The translations under genes and the position numbers were made by a program. A stretch of 29,909 nt of DNA from Mikrocytos mackini (lineage: Eukaryota > Endomyxa > Ascetosporea > Mikrocytida > Mikrocytiidae): positions 1-29,909 of the forward strand of contig JASNJN010000085.1 of NCBI GenBank assembly GCA_030180075.1, written 5' to 3'. The notes beneath the pieces are model-generated. The model made no database searches. It was not told where the DNA came from and saw only the letters and a program-made list of their open reading frames with translations. Positions within the stretch are counted from its first letter, which is position 1; each line of letters starts with the position of its first letter. This document shows positions 1 through 9,318 of this stretch, piece by piece.

Positions 1-358
1 TGAATACCAGTTCTCAACGAGAAGGTGGTGAAACTTTGCGTCAACCCCTTGGGCTCATCGCATAGACCTAAAGGTCTCCGTTTTATATCGCCATAGGCGA
101 AGAAACGGAGTGGTATCGTTTGATACCACAGCGACTTGGTAACGCCCCAGTAACCTGGCCAGCCACATACACGCCGAACCCCCAGTGAAGGGAGTAGTAA
201 GCGGAAATAAGTGGGTTTGACTGGGTTATCATAGGGCCTGAAAAACGCCCTGGGGAAACCAGGATGAGGCTTGGGATAAACAAAGTGAACCACCAAGTTG
301 GAACGGAATCCATTGGTTTCACAAGGAAGGGCTGAAGTGGCCAGGCGATAGTGCCTTA
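1..358. other. GC-rich, hairpin-rich block of unknown identity
   Basis: Base composition is clearly richer in G and C than the AT-rich DNA that follows, and it drops abruptly at about 358 into a TTAATTAATAAT-like run. The plus strand can form several tight hairpins: GACCTAAAGGTC at 65-76; CCGTTT (78-83) pairing with AAACGG (103-108) around an inner GCC/GGC pair; a perfect GTGGTATC-GTTT-GATACCAC at 110-129; and AGGGC/GCCCT and CCTGG/CCAGG pairs around 235-275. No reading frame looks like a known protein. It could be the 3' part of a non-LTR retrotransposon followed by its short-repeat tail, or a structured RNA. I recognise neither, and it is cut by the window edge. Confidence 0.35.
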
Positions 359-777
359 ATTAATAATAATTAATTATAGGTTTAAAATGGTCAATGGCAA
401 AATAATAACAGGCGTATTCAAATTTATAAATCTAAAATATAAAATAGTTTATTAAAATATTTAACATATTCCAAACCCAGATTGTCATGTTATTCAGTTA
501 AAATTTTATTGTTTGAAATTTAAATTTAAAATTTGAAAAATGATAAATATTTATTTAGCTACCTTGTGATTATTTCACATAAAGTCAAAAAAATATGTTT
601 AATTTATTAAATACACAAGTATTCTGTTTTATTTATTATATTATTGTTAAAAATTCCGGTATTGAAGCAGTCGTCATATTTCATAGAAAAAAAATAAAAT
701 TGTATACGGTGGAAATATTTTGTAGTTAATGAACCTATTAAATAGTTGCATAAAATCTAACATCATTAATAGATATA
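359..777. other. AT-rich intergenic stretch, no feature seen
   Basis: Very AT-rich sequence with short A and T runs and frequent stops in all frames. I see no gene, element terminus or recognisable repeat here. Confidence 0.5.
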
Positions 778-1108
778 CAGTGGTCCCTCGTTAAAAGCAC
801 ACTTTATAAAATCACACCTCTTTAATGTCACCAAAAAACAGGGGGTCCGCCACTATAATTTCCATAAATGTGATATTAAAAAGTTTGCCAAAAACCCGAA
901 TCTGAAAATGGGCCAAATGTCAACACATATGTTATGTACCCCAAAAAAGTTATGATATAACAAAAGTATATCCAAAATGCTGATCTTTTCTTGGATTCCG
1001 CTATATGTAATCGATAGACGGATTTAAGCTATCATTCAAATTTCACCTGGTTAATATCACATAAATTTGAAAAATTACCAAAAATGTGCTTTTAACCAGG
1101 GATGACTG
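778..1108. mobile_element. pogo/Tigger-like miniature inverted-repeat element
   Basis: A 331-bp non-coding element flanked by TA on both sides. It starts CAGTGGTCCCTCGTTAAAAG and ends with the complement of CAGTCATCCCTGGTTAAAAG. CAGT-starting ends and a TA target duplication are typical of the pogo/Tigger branch of Tc1/mariner elements. A second, inverted partial copy lies at 9140-9318, and the two match closely. This copy is uninterrupted where the other is cut, and GTTATGTA at 931-938 is the empty version of the site that hAT-2 hit. No transposase is encoded, so it would have depended on an enzyme from elsewhere. Confidence 0.7.
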
Positions 1109-1735
1109 TATATTCAAATATATATATTAGTTATTTTCATATATTTGGTCCATTTTCCATTAAATTCACTTTTGTATAATCTTGTTGTAATGAGATATAA
1201 AATATTAGTTTCAAATTGGTTTTATTATTTATTTGTTAATTTCAATTTAATTTTATTATTAGCTCCCATTTAAAGAAATAATTAAATATATAATTCATTG
1301 AATATTTAATTCTTTTTTCACAGTTCATTATCACTAAATATTCCTTATATTAATTTCATCGTAACAATATATCAAATCCGAGTAGTAGGAATAAATTGGA
1401 TTATTAAATCATGAACAATCAATGTAAAAGCCTTTAAATTAAAACGTTCTGAACATCAATGTATCTTTGTACAATAAGTTCAAGGACAATGAAACTATGT
1501 ATGTGCGAGTAGAAGATTTCGAGGTTACCGTTCTGTTTAAGTCTATATAAGCCTGTGAAGAGAAATCATATTATGTATAGAGTGTTACGTTGAGAGCTAA
1601 GTTCGCTGAATGTTTAAACCTTCTTGTTTTTCTATTTGTTAGGCAAAGGTTCCAGAACAGGTTCTGTATAGACATTTAACGTGAAGAAGTTAGTCTTATT
1701 ATAGAATATAGATGTCTTCATCTTTAAATCATAAC
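1109..1735. other. AT-rich intergenic stretch with a TATA-like run
   Basis: No coding frame is convincing. The part 1480-1690 is less AT-rich and contains a clear TATATAAG run near 1544. That could be a core promoter or part of a solo LTR, but I could not find matching LTR ends or a duplication, so no call is made. Confidence 0.3.
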
Positions 1736-1774
1736 TAGGGCTCCCAAAAAGCAATTTTTTCAAAATTGCATATA
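1736..1774 (+). mobile_element. fragment of the TAGGGCTCCC miniature element
   Basis: These 39 bases, beginning TAGGGCTCCCAAAAAGCAAT, match the first 39 bases of the complete element at 18091-18550 at all but one position. They are preceded by ATCATAAC, which fits the site preference seen for related elements. The match stops a few bases before the hAT-1 terminus at 1779, so hAT-1 may have inserted into a copy of this element. The alternative, that this is the true end of hAT-1, is less likely because the other hAT-1 copy lacks it. Confidence 0.55.
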
Positions 1775-1778
1775 ACCA

Positions 1779-4553
1779 GAGACGTGAAAATATGTTAAAA
1801 GTTTTAGTCTTAGTAATCCGATATGTTGTTTATTATAAACTATAAAACTATATATATCAATCTGAGCATGATCTATCTATGCATGTTTTGCATATGTGTG
1901 CATACCTGCATATCCTGTTGCATATCTGGATGTTTAGATAAAATTTTATGTTATATTTCGAACAAATATCCGTTCTCGGCACATATATACTAGTTAATGG
2001 AGATAATCCATTAAAAGTGTATATAATCACACCAGGTTTAGTCAATGGACTTTAATATTTTGAAAATTTAAAAATCAAATGAAAAATAAGGTATCTATTA
2101 TAGAAAGATACGTGATTGAATTCCCAAATCAGTCATTGAATAATGAGAATAACAACTTGTACTGCAGATGTTGCGTCACAGTTGTCAGCTGTTATCGGAA
2201 ATCACTAGTGAGACAACATCTTAATACTTACACTCATTCAAAGAACTTAGGACATTGGCTGAATGAAGAACAACAGACTCTAACCCCTTTTATTTCATGC
2301 TACACCAATAAACAGAAGTCTAGACTAGCTACAACGAATATAAACACAGATCCTAAACATATGTTCTACAAAGATATGACAACAGCGTTTTGTTCTGCCG
2401 ACATAGCCTTCAATAAATTGGAAAACAACGAATTCAGCCGGTTCTTGGAGAAATACACAGGTTATCCTACACCAAGCAGAACGACATTGACTAGGACTTA
2501 CTTAAAAACACAATACGAAGAAACATTAGAGAACATAAGAAAGAGAATACAAGGACATTATATCTGGGCATCTGTTGATGAAACGACAGATATAGGGGGA
2601 ATAAAGTAGCTGTTCTATGTGTTGGAATTCTAGATGAAGAAAGAACCGTTCCGCCCATGCTTGTGCACATGCAATTCCTTGACAAGACAAACAGCAACAC
2701 TATATCGCAGTTCTTTAATAGGAGCCTCAATGTACTTTACAACAATGACGAAAACCAGTTCAAAAGAGTTAGGTTGTTTGTAACAGATTCAGCAGCTTAT
2801 ATGAAGAAAGCTTTTACAATAATCAAGGGAATGTATACAGAATTGATATATGTAAGATGTTTTGCTCATAATATCCACACCGTTTGTAGCGAAATACGAG
2901 AACAGTTTCCATAGGTAGATGAGTTCGTTTCTTTGATAAAGAAGATAATCAGAAAGAGCCCACAAAGAAAACAACTGTTTAAGGAAATGAATCCAGAAAT
3001 TCCTTTACCAAAGTATCCTTCAACAACGCGATGGGGAAGTTTGCTTGATTTTGTCAAATAATTGAGTGAATATATCGATGAGATTTGCAGCTTCTTAAGG
3101 GAATTAAATTCAAATGAAGCAGCAGCTATTCGAAGAGTTAAAGAGGTAATTGAAGACAACAACTTAATCTTGGAAGTAAACTTTATTAGTATCTGGTTCG
3201 CAGGCTTAACTACAATTTTGATTCAAATACAGGCAAACAATCTTACACTTCACAATTCCGTACTGATTATTAATAAAGCAAAAAGACTTTTAGACGAATG
3301 CCCTGATAGTTTACAGACAATACCAATTAAGAACAAGTTCAATAAAGTGTTAGAAAAGAATGTTGGTTTGAATACAATTATTAAAATCCACGATAATATG
3401 ACAATGATGAATGAAGAATGGAGTTTTGATTTCCCTAGAGTTAATTTAAAGATCTTTAAATACGCGCCTATAACTAGTTCCGAGACTGAACGGATATTCT
3501 CAGTATACAATGCGATGTTTACTAGCAGGAGAACTAACTTACTAAAAGAGAATTTAAAATATCTTTTAATAATTAAATATAACAATAGAAAGTAAAAGTT
3601 GGTTATTGAATCCTTTGTATTATAGTATTTTTGATAGTATATTTGCGTAATTATTTGCAGAAACCACATTAATTAATTTTATAAATGATTTCGTAATAGA
3701 AATAGTGTCAAATAGAAAGTATAAACGGTTTATTTTATAAAATTATATTTTAAATATTTATTTAATTTTATTAATAAATAATTAGATTATCTTAATATGA
3801 AAGTCTTTGTTGTAAATATAATTTATTTTTTAAATTTTAAATTCCATAACGTTTTCTTAACGGCAAAAATAAAAAAATTTCGCACCCCGCCGGGGGACCG
3901 GAGGTGCGCTCGCACAACACATAGCGAGTTCCAATCATTTTTACTCATTCCTCACTTAGCCCCCGGTCCACGAACAATGATCAATATGGAATGAATATGA
4001 TTGGTTTGTATTTTATTCCCTCCACCGCCCGGAACAAGTAGTGCGTCCTAACACAAAACAGACAGTGATCTCACCCATTGTTATTTACGTATAAATCAAC
4101 AATGTTGTTGGGAAATGTGTCAGAAGTTTTCAAATTTTAATTTAAAAAAAATTTTTGTCTATCGTTAATGCTATTTGATTTTAAATTTCTAACTTACATG
4201 TTTAAAACAAATCTAATGCCATTGGTATTGCCAATTAATCAAAATTTTATGAACAAATCGGTGTTTATTTTCCAAACTCAAATTTTAAATTCCTTGTTTC
4301 AGTTTTAAACTCAAAAAGCCGTACAGACATAGTCCATGAAACACAGGAGTTTGGATGCTTTGGTTGTTTACATCATTGATTCAAATGCAAGCCCGATAGA
4401 AAGAAGCAACTCTTCAAACTCCAAACTAAAGAAACACAAGATTATAACAAAAGGAAATATGGTTCTTCTGTTACATATAGAGCAGACCACGACAAATACT
4501 ACATAATTGCGCTTATTAAAAAGGAACTAATTGAATAGCAATGGATAATAAAC
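1779..4553 (+). mobile_element. hAT-1 transposon, left (decayed) copy
   Basis: The outer end reads CAGAGACGTGAAAATATG. This resembles the CAGAG ends of hobo and Hermes, and the identical end occurs inverted at 7421-7438. The eight bases before it, CATATAAC, could be the target duplication. The copy carries a broken transposase gene (2079-3595) and about 950 bp of non-coding tail. The inner terminus and the second duplication cannot be identified: similarity to the right copy simply stops at about 4553, where the spacer of the inverted repeat begins. Confidence 0.75.
2079..3595 (+). pseudogene. hAT-1 transposase, left copy, broken
   Basis: Reads as the same protein as the gene on the minus strand at 5618-7135, but three lesions break it. 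A missing base near 2595-2600 shifts the frame, so the first segment stops at 2609. An in-frame TAG lies at 2912-2914 where the other copy has TTG. An in-frame TAA lies at about 3059-3061 where the other copy has TAT. The remaining open pieces (2079-2609, 2657-2914, 3062-3595) keep the BED-type finger, the second catalytic aspartate region and the C-terminal SSETERIFS dimerisation motif. It cannot make full-length transposase as written. The first lesion sits exactly where the other copy has an N, so it should be confirmed in raw reads. Confidence 0.85.
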
Positions 4554-4660
4554 TTCAACAAGAACGAATAAACAATAATATTGATTAACAGCCATAGGTG
4601 ACATCTATACGCACGCACGTTTTTTCTTTAGTTGGCATTTATATTTTATTTTAAAACAAG
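4554..4660. other. spacer at the centre of the inverted repeat
   Basis: About 107 bp with no counterpart on the other side. It contains ACGCACGCACG and AT-rich DNA. Inner hAT-1 ends would be expected nearby, but no CAGAG or CTCTG terminus is present. This fits a deletion at the centre of an originally longer palindrome. There is an N at 4664, just inside the right arm. Confidence 0.5.
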
Positions 4661-7438
4661 TTTNTTATCCATTGCTATTCAATTAGTTCCTTTTTAATAA
4701 GCGCAATTATGTAGTATTTGTCGTGGTCTGCTCTATATGTAACAGAAGAACCATATTTCCTTTTGTTATAATCTTGTGTTTCTTTAGTTTGGAGTTTGAA
4801 GAGTTGCTTCTTTCTATCGGGCTTGCATTTGAATCAATGATGTAAACAACCAAAGCATCCAAACTCCTGTGTTTCATGGACTATGTCTGTACGGCTTTTT
4901 GAGTTTAAAACTGAAACAAGGAATTTAAAATTTGAGTTTGGAAAATAAACACCGATTTGTTCATAAAATTTTGATTAATTGGCAATACCAATGGCATTAG
5001 ATTTGTTTTAAACATGTAAGTTAGAAATTTAAAATCAAATAGCATTAACGATAGACAAAAATTTTTTTTAAATTAAAATTTGAAAACTTCTGACACATTT
5101 CCCAACAACATTGTTGATTTATACGTAAATAACAATGGGTGAGATCACTGTCTGTTTTGTGTTAGGACGCACTACTTGTTCCGGGCGGTGGAGGGAATAA
5201 AATACAAACCAATCATATTCATTCCATATTGATCATTGTTCGTGGACCGGGGGCTAAGTGAGGAATGAGTAAAAATGATTGGAACTCGCTATGTGTTGTG
5301 CGAGCGCACCTCCGGTCCCCCGGCGGGGTGCGAAATTTTTTTATTTTTGCCGTTAAGAAAACGTTATGGAATTTAAAATTTAAAAAATAAATTATATTTA
5401 CAACAAAGACTTTCATATTAAGATAATCTAATTATTTATTAATAAAATTAAATAAATATTTAAAATATAATTTTATAAAATAAACCGTTTATACTTTCTA
5501 TTTGACACTATTTCTATTACGAAATCATTTATAAAATTAATTAATGTGGTTTCTGCAAATAATTACGCAAATATACTATCAAAAATACTATAATACAAAG
5601 GATTCAATAACCAACTTTTACTTTCTATTGTTATATTTAATTATTAAAAGATATTTTAAATTCTCTTCTAGTAAGTTAGTTCTCCTGCTAGTAAACATCG
5701 CATTGTATACTGAGAATATCCGTTCAGTCTCGGAACTAGTTATAGGCGCGTATTTAAAGATCTTTAAATTAACTCTAGGGAAATCAAAACTCCATTCTTC
5801 ATTCATCATTGTCATATTATCGTGGATTTTAATAATTGTATTCAAACCAACATTCTTTTCTAACACTTTATTGAACTTGTTCTTAATTGGTATTGTCTGT
5901 AAACTATCAGGGCATTCGTCTAAAAGTCTTTTTGCTTTATTAATAATCAGTACGGAATTGTGAAGTGTAAGATTGTTTGCCTGTATTTGAATCAAAATTG
6001 TAGTTAAGCCTGCGAACCAGATACTAATAAAGTTTACTTCCAAGATTAAGTTGTTGTCTTCAATTACCTCTTTAACTCTTCGAATAGCTGCTGCTTCATT
6101 TGAATTTAATTCCCTTAAGAAGCTGCAAATCTCATCCATATATTCACTCAAATATTTGACAAAATCAAGCCAACTTCCCCATCGCGTTGTTGAAGGATAC
6201 TTTGGTAAAGGAATTTCTGGATTCATTTCCTTAAACAGTTGTTTTCTTTGTGGACTTTTTCTGATTATCTTCTTTATCAAAGAAACGAACTCATCTACCA
6301 ATGGAAACTGTTCTCGTATTTCGCTACACACGGTGTGGATATTATGGGCAAAACATCTTACATGTATCAGTTCTGTATACATTCCCTTGATTATTGTAAA
6401 AGCTTTCTTCATATAAGCTGCTGAATCTGTTACAAACAACCTAACTCTTTTGAACTGGTCTTCGTCATTGTTGTAAAGTATATTGAGGCTCCTATTAAAG
6501 AACTGCGATATAGTGTTGCTGTTTGTCTTATCAAGGAATTGCATGTGCACAAGCATGGGCGGAACGGTTCTTTCTTCATCTAGAATTCCAACACATAGAA
6601 CAGCTACTTTGTTNCCTCCTATATCTGTCGTTTCATCAACAGATTCCCAGATATAATGTCCTTGTATTCTCTTTCTTATGTTCTCTACCGTTTCTTCGTA
6701 TTGCGTTTTTAAGTAAGTCCTAGTCAATGTCGTTCTGCTTGGTGTAGGATAGCCTGTGTATTTCTCCAAGAACCGGCTTAATTCATTGTTTTCGAGTTTA
6801 TTGAAGGCTATGTCGGCAGAACAAAACGCTGCTGTCATATCTTTGTAGAACATATGCTTAGGATCTGTGTTTATATTCGTTGTAGCAAGTCTAGACTTCT
6901 GTTTCTTTGTGTAGCATGAAATAAAAGGGGTTAGCGTCTGTTGTTCTTCATTCAACCAATGTCCTAAGTTCTTTGAATGAGTGTAAGTATTGAGATGTTG
7001 TCTCACTAGTGATTTCCGATAGCAGCTGACAACTGTGACGCAACATCTGCAGTACAAGTTGTTATTCTCATTACTCAGTGACTGATTTGGGAATTCAATC
7101 ACGTATCTTTCTATAGTAGATACCTTATTTTTCATTTGATTTTTAAATTTTAAAAATATTAAAGTACATTGACTAAGCCTGGTGTGATTATATAGAATTT
7201 CAATGGATTATCTCCATTAACTAGTATATATGTGCCGAGAACGGATATTTGTTCAAAATATAACATAAAATTTTATCTAAATGACCAGATATGCAACAGG
7301 ATATGCAGGTATGCACACATATGCAAAACATGCATAGATAGATCATGCTCAAATTTATATATATAGTTTCATAGTTTATAATAAACAGCATATGGGATTA
7401 TTTAGACTAAAACTTTTAACATATTTTCACGTCTCTGT
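4661..7438 (-). mobile_element. hAT-1 transposon, right copy, transposase frame open
   Basis: Inverted partner of 1779-4553. Its outer end at 7438 is the complement of CAGAGACGTGAAAATATG, the same terminus as the left copy, and the flanking DNA differs from the left copy outside that point, as expected at a true element end. The flanking eight bases read TTGATAAA on the element's strand, so no duplication shared with the left copy is visible. The copy carries the open transposase gene at 5618-7135. Its inner terminus was not found. Confidence 0.75.
5618..7135 (-). CDS. hAT-family transposase (hAT-1)
   Basis: A 505-residue frame, near the lower end for hAT transposases. It opens with a BED-type zinc finger: Cys29 and Cys32, then His47 and His53. 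The RNase-H-like catalytic core follows. The first acidic residue is in SVDETTDIG (Asp167), the second in FVTDSAAYM (Asp237), and the CFAHN motif at 261-265 is the hAT CxxH-type insertion motif. The C-terminal SSETERIFSVYN region (glutamates 469 and 471) carries the conserved dimerisation block and the likely third acidic residue. The enzyme would cut and join the transposon ends. An AAATTT-type box (GAAA- and TTTAAA-rich) lies just upstream at 7137-7160, as for host genes. Residue 174 is coded by GGN, glycine whatever the base is, but the frame depends on that N being a real base. The left copy lacks it. Confidence 0.88.
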   Translation of the reverse strand: MKNKVSTIERYVIEFPNQSLSNENNNLYCRCCVTVVSCYRKSLVRQHLNTYTHSKNLGHWLNEEQQTLTPFISCYTKKQKSRLATTNINTDPKHMFYKDMTAAFCSADIAFNKLENNELSRFLEKYTGYPTPSRTTLTRTYLKTQYEETVENIRKRIQGHYIWESVDETTDIGXNKVAVLCVGILDEERTVPPMLVHMQFLDKTNSNTISQFFNRSLNILYNNDEDQFKRVRLFVTDSAAYMKKAFTIIKGMYTELIHVRCFAHNIHTVCSEIREQFPLVDEFVSLIKKIIRKSPQRKQLFKEMNPEIPLPKYPSTTRWGSWLDFVKYLSEYMDEICSFLRELNSNEAAAIRRVKEVIEDNNLILEVNFISIWFAGLTTILIQIQANNLTLHNSVLIINKAKRLLDECPDSLQTIPIKNKFNKVLEKNVGLNTIIKIHDNMTMMNEEWSFDFPRVNLKIFKYAPITSSETERIFSVYNAMFTSRRTNLLEENLKYLLIIKYNNRK

Positions 7439-8025
7439 TTATCAATGAGTTTTTGAACTGGGGCGGCACATACACCAATGTAAACATAGCATTGTTTTAT
7501 GTACCGGCTTATACAATAAACTGGGTTGTTAATTCGGTTTATTTTTATAAAACATAACAATTTAAGGAAGAGGGCGTTTGTTGCGCTTATTCCGTCGTGG
7601 TCAAATACTTACTACCCATATGGGTACCTAACTCAGGTTTACGACCACGACAGTACCGTGTACCCTGCTCTGTATATAACATAAGCTGTGTTACCCGAGA
7701 CAGGACGGTTTTGGCATGCCACTCATATTTGGTGGTTTCGGGCCTTTTATTCCTTGTTCCCTTCAGCTGATTGTTGTATACGTGGGAACATTGGAAATTG
7801 GCCCCTGCACAGTATTTTACTATGGCAGCCATTATTCGGAGGTTTCTCCGACCCAACACTCCGCCCTGATCTTTCCGCAGTCATACTGTGCGTTACTAAA
7901 CCAGGAGGAATGTTGGGATTTTTTTTGAAAATTAAAAATTTTTCTCTTGACATTAAGAAATCATATTTCTACTTTCTGCCGTTCATATTCTCAACAATCG
8001 CATTTTACAAAATATTAACAAACCA
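7439..8025. other. less AT-rich block with a long hairpin, no gene called
   Basis: The part 7560-7920 is richer in G and C than its surroundings. GTCGTGGTC (7594-7602) pairs perfectly with GACCACGAC (7643-7651). The loop between them contains a 14-bp palindrome, TACCCATATGGGTA (7613-7626). There is a TATATAAC run near 7673. Open frames exist on both strands, for example 7587-7859 on the minus strand, but none resembles a known protein and the two strands overlap. A solo LTR is possible. I did not find paired ends or a duplication. Confidence 0.35.
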
Positions 8026-8035
8026 CTTGCGGAAG

Positions 8036-8429
8036 AGCACGAGTGCCCACAGCCACAAAAAGTGCTCACAGTCACAAAAATGTTTCACTATCGAGAATTT
8101 GAATTTTTTATTTATTTTTCGAAAAAATAAAAGTAGCTAGAAAGTTTATTTTGGTATTTAGAATACATTATTTTTGATCAAGATATTGTTATTATCGTTC
8201 CATCAATCGATCTTAACATTATTTTGGAATTTGAATAAATTTGTATTTTATCATAAACTATCCTGTCTATATTACATATTTTCTATATATAATATCTCTC
8301 ATGTATTTATCTATAATTTAAAATTAATTTTGTTTCGATTAATCAGATTTTTGTGATTTTGAAAAAAAAATTGTGGCTGTCGTAATTTTTTGTGGCTGTG
8401 AGCACTTTTGTGGCTGTGAAGAATGGTGT
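8036..8429. mobile_element. 394-bp miniature element with 10-bp target duplication, Mutator-like
   Basis: Flanked by a perfect CTTGCGGAAG direct repeat at 8026-8035 and 8430-8439. A duplication of 9-10 bp is the hallmark of Mutator-like elements. The subterminal regions are inverted versions of CACAGCCACAAAA and GTGCTCACAG, repeated two or three times at each end. The interior is AT-rich and non-coding. A second copy lies inverted at about 20790-21318. That copy is interrupted by a hAT miniature element, and the intact target GTTATTAT is here at 8188-8195. Confidence 0.75.
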
Positions 8430-8627
8430 CTTGCGGAAGGGATACCTGTAACATAGAATTTACAAGTTCGTAAACATACACTTATGCGAACTTGATTTAA
8501 TAGAGACATTTACATTAAACATCATAATAATGACGAATGAGAACAACTTGAGACTAAGTATGAAGAAAGGATTGGAAGTGCTGTATTGGTTGAAAGTATA
8601 TTGAGTTACTTATGAAGTTCATTAGGG

Positions 8628-8745
8628 TTTCCATTCCCGGGAACGGATTTCTCGATAACCGGGAAACTACATTTTTACGTTTACCGAAAAATACCGGAAT
8701 AAAAAACCGGGAAATCCAAATTTGGAAAATAAGACGTAATTTCTT
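8628..8745 (+). mobile_element. end of a TAGGGTTTCCATTCCCGGG element, partial
   Basis: Starts TAGGGTTTCCATTCCCGGGA and contains further ACCGGGAAA motifs in both orientations, the style of a hAT miniature terminus. Only one end is seen. The sequence runs into AT-rich DNA and then the microsatellite, so the element is truncated or its second end has decayed. Confidence 0.4.
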
Positions 8746-8875
8746 ATAATTTCGACTTTGAGGATAAAATATAATAATAAACGTATAATTTGGCCAATAT
8801 AAAATACATTTTCTGATAAATAATATGTCTAAATTTCGATTTCAAAATTTTCCCCAAAATTCGAATATTTGAATT

Positions 8876-9000
8876 TNANTNNATTNTNNTTCTTATTCTT
8901 ATTCTTATTCTTATTCTTATTCTTATTCTTATTCTTATTCTCGTTCTCTTTATTGTTCTTATTATTATTCTTCTTGTTGTTGTTCTTGTCCTTATTCTTT
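8876..9000. repeat. ATTCTT microsatellite with adjoining degenerate repeats and Ns
   Basis: About nine units of the 6-mer ATTCTT cover 8890-8941. Less regular TTCTT, GTT and ATT units follow to about 9000. Unknown bases occur at 8877, 8879, 8881-8882, 8886 and 8888-8889, so the true repeat number is not known. An arginine/isoleucine-rich minus-strand frame through it is an artefact of the repeat. Confidence 0.9.
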
Positions 9001-9139
9001 TCTGAGTAGCATAAGTTACTTCGACCCTTGACAATACTTGGTTGTCTAAGTAATGGTCAGATCTTTCTTCTGATAGATATCAGCGTTCGCTAAATGAGCT
9101 TGTTCGTTAATATACTAAGTTTTATACAAGTTTTAAATA

Positions 9140-9318
9140 CAGTCATCCCTGGCTAAAAGCACATTTTTGGTAATTTTTAAAATTTATGTGATATTAACCA
9201 TGTGAAATTTGAATGGCGGGTTAAATGCGTCTATCGATTACATATAGCAGAATCCAAGAAAAGATCAGTATTTCCGATATACTTTTGTTGTATTATAACT
9301 ATTTTGGGGGTACATAAC
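9140..9318. mobile_element. pogo/Tigger-like miniature element, partial, interrupted by hAT-2
   Basis: Begins CAGTCATCCCTGGCTAAAAG after a TA and matches the reverse complement of 778-1108 until TACATAAC at 9311-9318. There the hAT-2 end TAGGGCAACC begins. The copy at 778-1108 continues past this point without a break, so the interruption is an insertion. The remainder of this copy beyond hAT-2 was not found. Confidence 0.7.

Larger units (their letters stand above)
1779..7438. repeat. giant inverted repeat of two hAT-1 copies (arms about 2.8 kb)
   Basis: The left arm 1779-4553 and right arm 4661-7438 are reverse complements along their whole length. Paired positions add up to about 9213-9217 throughout, for example 2079 with 7135, and 3797 with 5416. 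The inner 1.4 kb of each arm looks almost identical. The outer parts differ by scattered substitutions and small indels, so this is not a simple mirror copy made by the assembler, although an N at 4664 marks uncertainty at the junction. RNA read through the arms could fold into a long double-stranded hairpin. Confidence 0.85.

Noticed and set aside
83-322. 79-codon minus-strand frame in the GC-rich block.
   Set aside because: It crosses several hairpins, has no recognisable domain and no AAATTT-type box. Open frames are expected by chance in GC-richer DNA.
3797-3994. 65-codon frame repeated identically at 5219-5416.
   Set aside because: The identity comes from the inverted repeat. The frame has no ATG context, domain or other support.
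4308-4905. CAGTTTTAAACTCAAAAAG and its inverted partner as ends of a separate element at the palindrome centre.
   Set aside because: Any sequence inside the arms has an inverted partner. There is no target duplication and no independent copy elsewhere.
5544-5963. 139-codon plus-strand frame, and its mirror at 3250-3669.
   Set aside because: Both are antisense to the hAT-1 transposase. They recur only because the transposon recurs.
8744-9034. Arginine/isoleucine-rich minus-strand frame.
   Set aside because: It is a translation of the ATTCTT microsatellite and contains unknown bases.
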